A DNA stretch of 64,000 nucleotides, from positions 3,030,776-3,094,775 of the forward strand of contig NZ_BAAAXV010000009.1 of NCBI RefSeq assembly GCF_039535785.1, given 5' to 3'. Positions 47,959 through 55,872 of the stretch are shown in pieces (within the stretch, counting starts at the first letter, position 1; each line of letters begins with the position of its first letter). The notes beneath the pieces are model-generated. The model worked only from the letters and a program-made list of their open reading frames with translations. It did not search any database and was not told the DNA's origin. The position numbers and the translations under genes were made by a program. Source of the DNA: Nonomuraea helvata. GTDB lineage: Bacteria; Actinomycetota; Actinomycetes; Streptosporangiales; Streptosporangiaceae.

Positions 47959-48897
47959 GTGCCACTGATCGTCGTCACCACCTCGCCCAGGGTCGCGCCG
48001 GGCCTGCTGAGCCACCAGGCCTGGCAGGCGCTGCGCTCCGGGCCGGTGCTGACCGGTTCTGCCGCGCATCCGCAGCTCCCGTACCTGGAGGAGGCGGGGG
48101 TCGCGGTCGAGGTCGTGGAGCCCGACCCGCGTGGGCTGGCGGTGCGGGCGGTCGGCGAGACCGTCGTGTGGCTGGCGTCGATGTCCGAGAAGGACTCCGA
48201 GGACTTCATGCGCGCGGTGGGGCACGCCGCGATCGCGCTCGAGGAGCCGCCGCTGGTCGAGGTCGTGCCGGGCTCGTACGACCTGCCGGGGGCGCGGGTG
48301 CTCGACCTGGTGGCGGTGATGGACCGGCTGCGCACCGAGTGCCCGTGGGACCGTAAGCAGACGCACGAGTCGCTGGTGCCGTACCTGCTCGAAGAGGCCT
48401 ACGAGGTGCTGGAGACCATCGAGCAGGGCGACTATGCGGCCCTCCGCGAGGAACTGGGCGATCTGCTGCTGCAGGTGGTCTTCCACGCGCGGGTGGCCGA
48501 CGGTTTCGACATGGACGACGTGGCGGCCGGGATCGTGGAGAAGCTCGTACGCCGCCACCCCCACGTCTTCGGCTCCGTGCGGGCGGAGAGCGCCGACGAG
48601 GTCAACGACAACTGGGAGGCGATCAAGGCGGCCGAGCGGGCGGCCAAGGGGCGCGAGTCCGTGCTCGACGGCGTGCCCATGGGCCAGCCCGCGCTGTCGC
48701 TGGCCGCCCAGCTCCTGCGCCGCGCCTCCCGCGCCGGCGCGCCCGACGCGCTGTCGGCCGCTGTGGGGCAGGGTGTGGCGCGCGAGCTCTTCGACCTGGT
48801 CCGCCGGGCCGCGGACGCAGGCCTGGACGCCGAGGCCGAGCTCCGGGCGGCGGCCCGCGCGTACCGCGACCGCGTCCACTCCTGGGAATCCGCCTGA
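47959..48897 (+). CDS. mazG: Nucleoside triphosphate pyrophosphohydrolase MazG
   Basis: 312 aa, GTG start 4 nt after the lipoprotein stop. The MazG domain holds CPWDRKQTHESL, LLEEAYEVLETIE and ELGDLLLQVVFHARV, giving the EExxE/ExxD metal site. An actinobacterial N-terminal extension of about 100 residues is present. It hydrolyses (d)NTPs, including oxidised ones. Confidence 0.93.
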   Translation: MPLIVVTTSPRVAPGLLSHQAWQALRSGPVLTGSAAHPQLPYLEEAGVAVEVVEPDPRGLAVRAVGETVVWLASMSEKDSEDFMRAVGHAAIALEEPPLVEVVPGSYDLPGARVLDLVAVMDRLRTECPWDRKQTHESLVPYLLEEAYEVLETIEQGDYAALREELGDLLLQVVFHARVADGFDMDDVAAGIVEKLVRRHPHVFGSVRAESADEVNDNWEAIKAAERAAKGRESVLDGVPMGQPALSLAAQLLRRASRAGAPDALSAAVGQGVARELFDLVRRAADAGLDAEAELRAAARAYRDRVHSWESA

Positions 48898-49131
48898 CCC
48901 ACGCCGGGGCCCCTCGTCGCGCCTCGTCCGGTCGCGCGGTGGCGCCGCCCGCTGGTCGATGCCGCCGTCGGCCCGAGAAGGCCGCATCGCCGCAGGCGGG
49001 CGGGTAGTGCCAGGCGCAGCTCGGGCGGGCGGAAGGTCCACCGGGGCACGGGCGTGACCGTGCGGTGCGGCGTACGGACGTACCGATAGGCTCTGATGGC
49101 ATATTGCCTTTCCGATTTAGGAGCGCATCCC

Positions 49132-50409
49132 GTGGCTACCATCGAGGTCGTATACGCCCGCGAGATCCTCGACTCCCGAGGCAACCCCACGGTCGAGGTC
49201 GAGGTCGTGCTCGACGACGGCAGCACCGGCCGCGCGGCCGTGCCGAGCGGGGCGTCCACCGGCCAGTTCGAGGCGGTCGAGCTGCGTGACGGCGGCAAGC
49301 GCTACGGCGGCAAGGGCGTGGAGAAGGCCGTCCTCGCCGTGACCGACGAGATCTTCGAGGAGATCAACGGGGTCGAGGCCGAGGACCAGCGCATCATTGA
49401 CCAGATCATGATCGATCTGGACCGCACGCCCAACAAGGCCAAGCTCGGCGCCAACGCCATCCTCGGCGTGTCGCTGGCCGTCGCGAAGGCCGCCGCCGAC
49501 AGCGCCGACCTGCCGCTCTTCCGCTACGTCGGCGGGCCCAACGCCCACGTGCTGCCCGTGCCGATGATGAACATCCTCAACGGCGGCGCCCACGCCGACA
49601 CCAACGTCGACATCCAGGAATTCATGATCGCGCCGATCGGGGCGGAGTCGTTCCGCGAGGCCGTGCGCATGGGCACCGAGGTCTACCACGCGCTCAAGAG
49701 CGTGCTCAAGGAGAAGGGCTACGCCACGGGCCTGGGCGACGAGGGCGGGTTCGCGCCCAACCTGCCGTCCAACCGCGACGCGCTCGACCTCATCCTGGTC
49801 GCCATCGAGCGGGCCGGCTACGTGCCCGGCGACGACGTCGCGCTGGCCCTCGACGTGGCCGCCTCCGAGTTCCACAAGGACGGCGTCTACACGATCGACG
49901 GCAAGGGCCTGTCGGCGCAGGAGCTGATCGCCTTCTACGAGGACCTGGTCGCCAACTACCCGCTGGTCTCCATCGAGGACCCGCTCGACGAGGAGGACTG
50001 GGCGGGCTGGAAGGCCATCACCGAGGCGCTCGGCGACAAGGTGCAGCTCGTCGGCGACGACCTGTTCGTCACCAACCCGGAGCGGCTCGAGCGCGGCATC
50101 AACGAGGGCACCGCCAACGCCCTGCTGGTCAAGGTCAACCAGATCGGCACGCTGTCGGAGACGCTCGACGCCGTGGACCTGGCCCACCGCAGCGGCTACC
50201 GCTGCATGATGAGCCACCGTTCCGGCGAGACCGAGGACACGACGATCGCCGACCTGGCGGTGGCGGTCAACTGCGGCCAGATCAAGACCGGGGCCCCGGC
50301 CCGCTCCGACCGCGTGGCGAAGTACAACCAGCTGCTGCGCATCGAGGAGCTCCTGGACGACGCCGCCCGCTACGCGGGTCGCGCCGCGTTCCCGCGTTTC
50401 CGGCGCTAG
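49132..50409 (+). CDS. eno: Enolase
   Basis: 425 aa from GTG at 49132 with AGGAG upstream. It converts 2-phosphoglycerate to PEP. Signatures: REILDSRGNPTVEV, GDEGGFAPNL, SIEDPLDEEDW, and SHRSGETEDT. The 234-nt gap before it has no gene and holds a TAGGCT hexamer (about 49086-49091) as a plausible -10. Confidence 0.98.
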   Translation: MATIEVVYAREILDSRGNPTVEVEVVLDDGSTGRAAVPSGASTGQFEAVELRDGGKRYGGKGVEKAVLAVTDEIFEEINGVEAEDQRIIDQIMIDLDRTPNKAKLGANAILGVSLAVAKAAADSADLPLFRYVGGPNAHVLPVPMMNILNGGAHADTNVDIQEFMIAPIGAESFREAVRMGTEVYHALKSVLKEKGYATGLGDEGGFAPNLPSNRDALDLILVAIERAGYVPGDDVALALDVAASEFHKDGVYTIDGKGLSAQELIAFYEDLVANYPLVSIEDPLDEEDWAGWKAITEALGDKVQLVGDDLFVTNPERLERGINEGTANALLVKVNQIGTLSETLDAVDLAHRSGYRCMMSHRSGETEDTTIADLAVAVNCGQIKTGAPARSDRVAKYNQLLRIEELLDDAARYAGRAAFPRFRR

Positions 50410-50472
50410 TTTCGAGTACGGCTCGCGGCGCTGTTCCGCCGCGAGCCCCGTACTTGAGGGGGTGCAGAGCAC

Positions 50473-50886
50473 TTGGCGAAGAGACCGCAGTTGACCGGGC
50501 GGGCCGCCATCCTGGCCATCGTGGTGTGCGCGATCGCGATGAGCCTGGCCTACCCCGTCCGCGAGTACATCAGCCTGCGCCGCAGCATCGCCGAGCTCCG
50601 GGCGGAGAAGGCCAGGGTCGAGGCGGAGAAGCAGGCGCTGCTGGAGCGCGACCGGCAGACCAACGACCCCAACTGGATCAAGAAGACGGCCAAGGAACGG
50701 CTGTTCTACTGCGGGGCCGGGGAGAAGTGCTTCGTGGTGATGGAGCGCCAGCAGCCCAAGCAGCAGACGGCCGTGCAGCAGCAACCGGCCGCGCCGCCGT
50801 GGTACCAGACGCTCTGGGAGTCGGTGGAGGCCGCCGACCAGGGCACGGGGCGGCGGGCCGTGACAGGGAAGGAAAGCGTTGGATAG
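50473..50886 (+). CDS. Septum formation initiator FtsB/DivIC
   Basis: 137 aa, TTG start after GAGGGGGTG. One N-terminal membrane helix (AILAIVVCAIAMSLAY) then a coiled coil (YISLRRSIAELRAEKARVEAE, split here as one helix) and the family's NDPNWIKKTAKERLFY block. It is a small divisome scaffold protein; position after eno is conserved. Confidence 0.92.
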   Translation: MAKRPQLTGRAAILAIVVCAIAMSLAYPVREYISLRRSIAELRAEKARVEAEKQALLERDRQTNDPNWIKKTAKERLFYCGAGEKCFVVMERQQPKQQTAVQQQPAAPPWYQTLWESVEAADQGTGRRAVTGKESVG

Positions 50887-51439
50887 TCCTGAGCGCAGGA
50901 GCTCGGCCCGGGAGAGCGAGGGACGAGCCAACGAGGGCCGAAGTGGGCGCGACCATGAGCGCGACGTCGAGGCAGTACGACGGCAGCTCGGGCGGCCGCC
51001 CAGAGGGTTGCGCGCGGTGGCGCACCGCTGCCCGTGCGGCAACCCCGACGTGGTGGAGACCGCGCCACGGCTGCCCGACGGCTCGCCGTTCCCGACCCTC
51101 TACTACCTGACCTGTCCCAAGGCGGCCTCGGCCATCGGCACGCTCGAAGGCTCGGGGCTGATGCGGGAGATGCAGGCCAGGCTGGCCACCGATCCCGAGC
51201 TGGCCGCCGACTACCGGGCGGCGCACGACGATTACGTCGCCAGGCGCGATGAGGCCGCGCAGGAGCAGGGGCTCGAGCCGCTGCCGCGCGACATGCAGAG
51301 CACCGGCGGCATGCCGCTGCGGGTCAAGTGCCTGCACGCGCTCGTCGCGCACGAGCTGGCGGTGCCCGGCGCGAACCCCTTCGGCAGGGAGGCGCTCGAG
51401 GCGCTTCCCGATTGGTGGAGTGACGGACCATGCGTGTAG
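50879..51439 (+). CDS. DUF501 family protein
   Basis: 186 aa, TTG start overlapping the ftsB-like gene by 8 nt (GGAA upstream). DUF501 core: VRRQLGRPPRGLRAVAHRC, CGNPDVVETAP, TLYYLTCPKA and MPLRVKCLHALVAHELA, with conserved cysteines that could bind metal. Function unknown; always between ftsB and ppx in actinobacteria. A longer, charged N-terminus precedes the core. Confidence 0.9.
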   Translation: MDSPERRSSARESEGRANEGRSGRDHERDVEAVRRQLGRPPRGLRAVAHRCPCGNPDVVETAPRLPDGSPFPTLYYLTCPKAASAIGTLEGSGLMREMQARLATDPELAADYRAAHDDYVARRDEAAQEQGLEPLPRDMQSTGGMPLRVKCLHALVAHELAVPGANPFGREALEALPDWWSDGPCV

Positions 51440-52377
51440 CCGCCGTCGACTGCGGCACCAACTCCGTACGCCTGCTCGTCGCCGACGTGGGCGACGACCT
51501 CATCGACGACATCGAGCGGCGCATGGAGATCGTCCGCCTCGGCCAGGGCGTCGACAGGACCGGCAGGCTGGCCCCCGACGCCCTGGACCGCACGTTCAAG
51601 GCCATGCGCGTCTACCGCGAGCTGATCGACCGGCACGGCGCCACCAGGACCCGCGTGGTGGCCACGAGCGCGACCAGGGACGCGGCCAACCGGCAGGAGT
51701 TCGTGGACGGGGTCCGCGAGATCTTCGGGGTGGAGCCGGAGGTGGTGTCGGGGGCCGAGGAGGCCGAGCTCTCGTTCGCCGGCGCGACCAAGGGCCTGAT
51801 CCGGCTGTCGCCGGAGACCGAGCTGCCGCAGGGGCCGATGCCCCCTTACCTGGTGGTGGACATCGGGGGCGGGTCCACCGAGTTCGTGGTCGGCTCCGAG
51901 CATGCCGAGGCGGCGCTGTCGGTGGACATCGGCTGCGTGCGCCTGACCGAGCGGCACCTCAAGGACGCCGGGGACCCGCCTTCCGCGCCGGCCCTGGAGG
52001 CCGTGGTGGCCGACATCGAGGCGGCGCTCGACCGGGTCGAGGCGGAGGTGCCCGTCCATCAGGCCCATACGCTGGTGGGCCTGGCGGGATCGGTGACGAC
52101 GGTCGCGGGCATGGCGCTCGGTCTGCCCGCCTACGATTCGGAGCGGATTCACCACTCCCGGATTTCCGCCGAAGAGGTTCACGAGGTGACGCGGCGACTT
52201 CTCGCGATGACCCATGGTGAGCGTGCCGAGGTAGCGGTCATGCATCCGGGGAGAGTCGATGTGATTGGCGCGGGGGCGCTAATACTTGACCGGATCGTAC
52301 GACGTTTCGCGTTTTCCCAGGTCGTGGTTAGCGAACACGACATCCTCGACGGCATTGCCTGGACAATCGCCCGATAG
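51430..52377 (+). CDS. ppx: Exopolyphosphatase/GppA-type phosphatase
   Basis: 315 aa, ATG overlapping DUF501 by 10 nt. Actin-like ATPase fold with VAAVDCGTNSVRLLVAD and the phosphate loop VDIGGGSTEFVVG, plus GLAGSVTTVAGM. Short Ppx form (like mycobacterial Ppx2) acting on polyphosphate ends or (p)ppGpp. It complements ppk elsewhere in the window. Confidence 0.94.
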   Translation: MRVAAVDCGTNSVRLLVADVGDDLIDDIERRMEIVRLGQGVDRTGRLAPDALDRTFKAMRVYRELIDRHGATRTRVVATSATRDAANRQEFVDGVREIFGVEPEVVSGAEEAELSFAGATKGLIRLSPETELPQGPMPPYLVVDIGGGSTEFVVGSEHAEAALSVDIGCVRLTERHLKDAGDPPSAPALEAVVADIEAALDRVEAEVPVHQAHTLVGLAGSVTTVAGMALGLPAYDSERIHHSRISAEEVHEVTRRLLAMTHGERAEVAVMHPGRVDVIGAGALILDRIVRRFAFSQVVVSEHDILDGIAWTIAR

Positions 52378-52386
52378 CTGAAGAAA

Positions 52387-52401
52387 TCCGGACATTTCCG
52401 G
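52387..52401 (+). promoter_or_regulatory. Inverted repeat in promoter of the secreted three-repeat protein
   Basis: CCGGA-N4-TCCGG (52388-52401) within the 172-nt AT-richer region before the gene; it includes the 12-nt motif found at 39264-39275 upstream of the GH26 gene. A regulator site is likely; its protein is unknown. Confidence 0.45.
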
Positions 52402-52549
52402 TACATGTCATGAGTTGAGTGTGCAATCAGTATTGTGATTAGGTAAAGAGGCATTACGGGGGCTTTGCCATATAGCTGTGCACGAAAGGTGACAGCGTGG
52501 CGACCGTTCCCGAGCGCGTACCTTCCCTCACGGAATGGAGCACTCTCAC

Positions 52550-53659
52550 ATGAAGTCTGTTGGGTTAGCACGTAGGGTGGCGGCGCTGGGCGCGTCCGCC
52601 GCAGTGCTGGCCGCCATGGCCGCGGGTCTGGTCGCCAGCCCCGCCCAGGCGGCGACCAAGGCCAAGCCCAAGGTCTCGGTGGCGACGCCTTATGCGTCGG
52701 ACCGGAACTACGAAGGATCCTGCCCGGTCACGGTCAACTTCGCGGCCAGGATCAAGGTCACGGTCAAGGGTAAGACCAAGGTGGCCTACCGCTGGCTCCA
52801 CGGTGACGGGTCCAAGGGCAAGATCAAGTCGATCACGCTCAAGGGCAAGGGCACCAAGTCGGTGACGGTCAGGCAGTCCGTCACCTTCGACGAGGACGTC
52901 CAGGGCTGGGAGGCCGTCCAGGTCCTCGGTCCGCGCAAGGTCACCTCCGGCAAGGGCTACTTCTCCGTCTCCTGCCAGGAGCCGAAGGAAGTGCGCTCGC
53001 ACCTCGACCCGAAGGTGTCGGCGCGCGCGTGGGCCAGCCCTGACTCGTACACCGGCCCCTGCACCTACGGCGACAAGATCGGCTTCGTCGGTCTGATCCA
53101 CTCCGACTCCCCGGCGTGGGTCCGTTACCGCTGGATCCTCAACGGTGACGTGGTCGACTACGGCAAGGTCCGGGTCTACGACTCGCGCAGGGTCTACCTC
53201 GGCATCTCCCCGCGTCACAGCCAGCGCGGCTGGGCGCAGCTGGAGGTTCTGAGCCCCGAGGGCACGTCCTCCAACCGGGCCTACTACCGGGTCTGGTGCC
53301 AGGACGAGGCTCCGGACGCCAGGGTCTCGGCCTCCGCCTCGGTGTCGACCACCTCGGCCTGCACGCTCAACGCTCTGGGCACCATCACCTCGACCGGCCG
53401 CGCCCGCGTCTCCTGGACCTGGTCGCTGAACGGCAAGGCGGTCTCCAGCGGCACCGAGTACTTCGGCTGGGACGGTGGCACGAAGAGCGTCGACTCGTTC
53501 TCCAAGACACTGAGTGGCGACGACGCCAAGGGCGGCACCGTGACGCTGTCGATCACGGGTCCGGACAACAGCGCGACGATCACCAAGTCCTACGCGCCGT
53601 GCTCGACGCCGACCCCGACCCCGACCCCCACGCCTTCCTCCAGCTCCACCCCGGCGTGA
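52550..53659 (+). CDS. Secreted protein with three disulfide-type Ig-like repeats
   Basis: 369 aa, ATG at 52550 with GGAG 9 nt upstream (ATG at 52535 possible). Signal peptide ends SPAQAA near residue 35. Three repeats of about 95-100 residues each begin with one Cys (GSCPV, GPCTY, SACTL) and end with another (FSVSC, YRVWC, SYAPC), and share WLHGDG/WILNGD/WSLNGK and W-x-VQV-like strands. A Thr/Pro/Ser tail follows. No known family recognised. Codon 6 is TTA (52565-52567), which is exceptional here. A strong terminator follows. Confidence 0.8.
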   Translation: MKSVGLARRVAALGASAAVLAAMAAGLVASPAQAATKAKPKVSVATPYASDRNYEGSCPVTVNFAARIKVTVKGKTKVAYRWLHGDGSKGKIKSITLKGKGTKSVTVRQSVTFDEDVQGWEAVQVLGPRKVTSGKGYFSVSCQEPKEVRSHLDPKVSARAWASPDSYTGPCTYGDKIGFVGLIHSDSPAWVRYRWILNGDVVDYGKVRVYDSRRVYLGISPRHSQRGWAQLEVLSPEGTSSNRAYYRVWCQDEAPDARVSASASVSTTSACTLNALGTITSTGRARVSWTWSLNGKAVSSGTEYFGWDGGTKSVDSFSKTLSGDDAKGGTVTLSITGPDNSATITKSYAPCSTPTPTPTPTPSSSSTPA

Positions 53660-53682
53660 CCGAGGTCGCATGACTGACTGAG

Positions 53683-53714
53683 AACCGGGCGGCACCTTCG
53701 GGCGCCGCCCGGTT
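53683..53714 (+). terminator. Rho-independent terminator
   Basis: 11-bp perfect stem AACCGGGCGGC/GCCGCCCGGTT with a 10-nt loop, followed by TCTTGTTG, 23 nt after the secreted protein gene. Confidence 0.88.
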
Positions 53715-53723
53715 TCTTGTTGC

Positions 53724-53748
53724 CACTACTTCGCTTTGCACAGTAGTG
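53724..53748 (+). promoter_or_regulatory. padR promoter with inverted repeat
   Basis: CACTACT (53724-53730) and AGTAGTG (53742-53748) form a perfect inverted repeat with an 11-nt spacer. It covers a TTGCCA (53720-53725) and a TAGTGT (53744-53749) hexamer that would start transcription at about the GTG at 53757. Autoregulation by PadR is likely. Confidence 0.6.
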
Positions 53749-53756
53749 TTCTAACC

Positions 53757-54083
53757 GTGGATCACAGCCAGCTTCTCAAGGGCGTGCTCGACCTCGCCGT
53801 GCTCGCCGTGCTCAACGAGCGCGACGGCTACGGATACGACGTGGTGCGCCGGCTCAGAGAGGCGGGCCTGGAAGAGGTGGGCGACGCCTCGGTCTACGGC
53901 ACGCTGCGGCGCCTGTTCAAGGCCGGGGCGCTGACGTCGTACGTGGTGGCCTCCGATGAGGGGCCGCACCGCAAGTACTACGGGCTCAACGAGGTGGGCA
54001 GGGCCACGTACGCCGAGTCCGCCAAGACCTGGGCCTCTTTCTCGGCCACCATGGCATCCCTGCTCAAGGAGGGACACGCATGA
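53757..54083 (+). CDS. PadR family transcriptional regulator
   Basis: 108 aa, GTG at 53757, apparently leaderless. Winged HTH of the short PadR subfamily: LLKGVLDLAVLAVLNERDGYGYDVV is split over the first two helices, and VGDASVYGTLRRL is the recognition helix; GPHRKYYGLNEVGR forms the wing. Overlaps the next gene by 4 nt, a common PadR plus HAAS-protein arrangement. Confidence 0.93.
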   Translation: MDHSQLLKGVLDLAVLAVLNERDGYGYDVVRRLREAGLEEVGDASVYGTLRRLFKAGALTSYVVASDEGPHRKYYGLNEVGRATYAESAKTWASFSATMASLLKEGHA

Positions 54084-54964
54084 CCCCCGACCAGTACGCG
54101 CAGGCCGTACGGGATGCCCTCGCCGACCATCCCGATCGGGAGGAGCTGCTCGAGGACCTCGACGACCACCTGGCCGAGATCGCGGCGGAGTCGGATCTGC
54201 CGCTGGAGCACCGGCTCGGGTCGCCGGAGGTCTACGCGGAGGAGCTGGCGGCCGCGTACGGAGACCGGCCTCAGAGCCGCCGTAAGCGCCGTCCAGACCC
54301 TCGGGCGTGGGTGCTGGGCGCGCACACCAGGCTGATGGGCCAGGGGTCGTACCGGAGCTTCGTGGGCTTCCTCCCGGAGCTGCGTCCCGGTTGGTGGGTG
54401 CTGCGCGGCTACCTGCTGGCCATGCTGCTGCTGGCGGCGACCGGCGACGGCGGGCTCGTCCCGCCGAACATCGCCGGGTGGGCCCTGGCCGCGGCGGGCG
54501 TGTGGGTCTCGGTCTGGCTCGGCAGGCGGCACCGGGGACGGCTGGGCACGGGTCTCATGGCGGCGCTCAACCTGGTGGCGGCGCTGACGTTGTTGGCCGG
54601 GATGGCCTCCGCCGCCTCGTACGACGATGGCCAGGCGTCCGTCGCCATGGCGCCGCCACCGCAGCCGGTGTGGGTGGACCCGGCGTCGTCCAGCGGGGAG
54701 GTCTACAACATCAAGCCGTACGCCAAGGACGGCACCCCGCTGAGCGACGTCTACCTCTACGACCAGGACGGCAAGCCGCTGACCACCAGCCCCGAGGACT
54801 ACGGCTACACGGTCGACCGGTCGTGCGGGGAGCCCATTCTCAACCGCTACCCGCTGCCGCTGATCAAGCAGGACGAGGTGGTCGAGCAGGGCGCCACCCC
54901 GCAGAAGACCGCCTGCCCGACTCCCACGCCCAGCCCGACGCCCAGTCAGAAGCAGGGCGGGTGA
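54080..54964 (+). CDS. HAAS-domain membrane protein, PadR partner
   Basis: 294 aa, ATG overlapping padR (ATGA). The N-terminal 60 residues form the helical HAAS/DUF1700-type domain (YAQAVRDALADHPDREELLE split at helix ends) normally paired with PadR. Three or four membrane segments follow (about 110-190), then an extracytoplasmic tail with two cysteines (RSCGEP, KTACPT) and Pro/Thr repeats. Probably a membrane signal that acts with PadR; the stimulus is unknown. Confidence 0.8.
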   Translation: MTPDQYAQAVRDALADHPDREELLEDLDDHLAEIAAESDLPLEHRLGSPEVYAEELAAAYGDRPQSRRKRRPDPRAWVLGAHTRLMGQGSYRSFVGFLPELRPGWWVLRGYLLAMLLLAATGDGGLVPPNIAGWALAAAGVWVSVWLGRRHRGRLGTGLMAALNLVAALTLLAGMASAASYDDGQASVAMAPPPQPVWVDPASSSGEVYNIKPYAKDGTPLSDVYLYDQDGKPLTTSPEDYGYTVDRSCGEPILNRYPLPLIKQDEVVEQGATPQKTACPTPTPSPTPSQKQGG

Positions 54965-54982
54965 TCGGGCACCATCGGTGTC

Positions 54983-55777
54983 ATGAGCTTCGTACCTCCT
55001 GGCACCGGCTGGCCCGAGGATCCGGCGACCGCTGACACCCCGGTCGCGCTCGACCCCGCGGACGTGCGCCGCCTCGCCGCCACCAGCGGCACCCTCGCGG
55101 AGCTCACGGCCGGCCAGTCCGTCTGCCGTGCCTGCCCCCGCCTGGTGGAATGGCGTGAACAGGTCGCCGACGTGAAGCGGCGCGCGTTCGCGGACCAGAC
55201 GTACTGGGGCCGTCCGGTCCCCGGCTGGGGTGACGAGCAGCCGCGGATCCTGATCGTCGGGCTGGCCCCTGCCGCGCACGGGGGCAACAGGACCGGGCGC
55301 ATCTTCACCGGCGACCGCAGTGGCGACTGGCTGTTCGCCTCGCTGCACCGCACCGGGCTGGCCGTGCAGGAGACCAGCACGCACGCGGGGGACGGGCAGG
55401 AGCTCATCGGGGCGCGGGTGCTGGCGTCGGTGCGCTGCGCGCCGCCCGCGAACAAGCCGACGCCCTCGGAGAAGGCCGCGTGCTTCCCGTGGATGGCGCG
55501 CGAGGTGCGGCTCGTCGCGCCGTACGTGCGGGTGGTGGTGGCGCTCGGCGGGTACGCCTGGCAGGCCGTGTGGCCCGCGCTCAAGGACGCGGGTTACGAG
55601 CTGCCGCGCAGCAGGCCGCCGTTCGGGCACGGCGCCGAGGTCGGGATCCGGTACACCGGGGCCCCGGTCACGCTGGTGGGCTGCTACCACCCCAGCCAGC
55701 AGAACACGTTCACCGGCCGCGTCACCGCCCAGATGCTGGACGACGTCTTCACCAGGGCCAGGTCACTGGCTGTGTGA
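54983..55777 (+). CDS. Family 5 uracil-DNA glycosylase (UdgB)
   Basis: 264 aa, ATG start. Motif 1 VGLAPAAHGGNRTGRIFTGD (family 5 has no catalytic Asp/Asn here), motif 2 CYHPSQQNTFTGR, and FeS cysteines in VCRACPRLVEWR with others downstream (RCAPP, ACFPW). It removes uracil and hypoxanthine from DNA. Starts 18 nt after the HAAS gene. Confidence 0.92.
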   Translation: MSFVPPGTGWPEDPATADTPVALDPADVRRLAATSGTLAELTAGQSVCRACPRLVEWREQVADVKRRAFADQTYWGRPVPGWGDEQPRILIVGLAPAAHGGNRTGRIFTGDRSGDWLFASLHRTGLAVQETSTHAGDGQELIGARVLASVRCAPPANKPTPSEKAACFPWMAREVRLVAPYVRVVVALGGYAWQAVWPALKDAGYELPRSRPPFGHGAEVGIRYTGAPVTLVGCYHPSQQNTFTGRVTAQMLDDVFTRARSLAV

Positions 55778-55825
55778 CGCGTTGCACCACCCCCGGATTG
55801 GATTCATCAAGCGCGCTTGACGTAA

Positions 55826-55847
55826 GCTTGTGAATGCTTTCACAAGC
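55826..55847 (+). promoter_or_regulatory. Rex operator upstream of ndh
   Basis: Perfect inverted repeat GCTTGTGAA-N4-TTCACAAGC. Its core TTGTGAA-N4-TTCACAA matches the consensus of Rex, the NADH/NAD+ sensing repressor known from Streptomyces coelicolor. It overlaps the region downstream of TTGACG (55817-55822), so bound Rex would block the promoter. It lies 25 nt before the ndh ATG. Confidence 0.9.
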
Positions 55848-55872
55848 ACTCCACGAGGGATGGGGCCTCAGG

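Noticed and set aside
52378..52549. Riboswitch (such as ydaO/c-di-AMP type) before the secreted protein
   Set aside because: No matching conserved core or nested stems could be drawn by eye.
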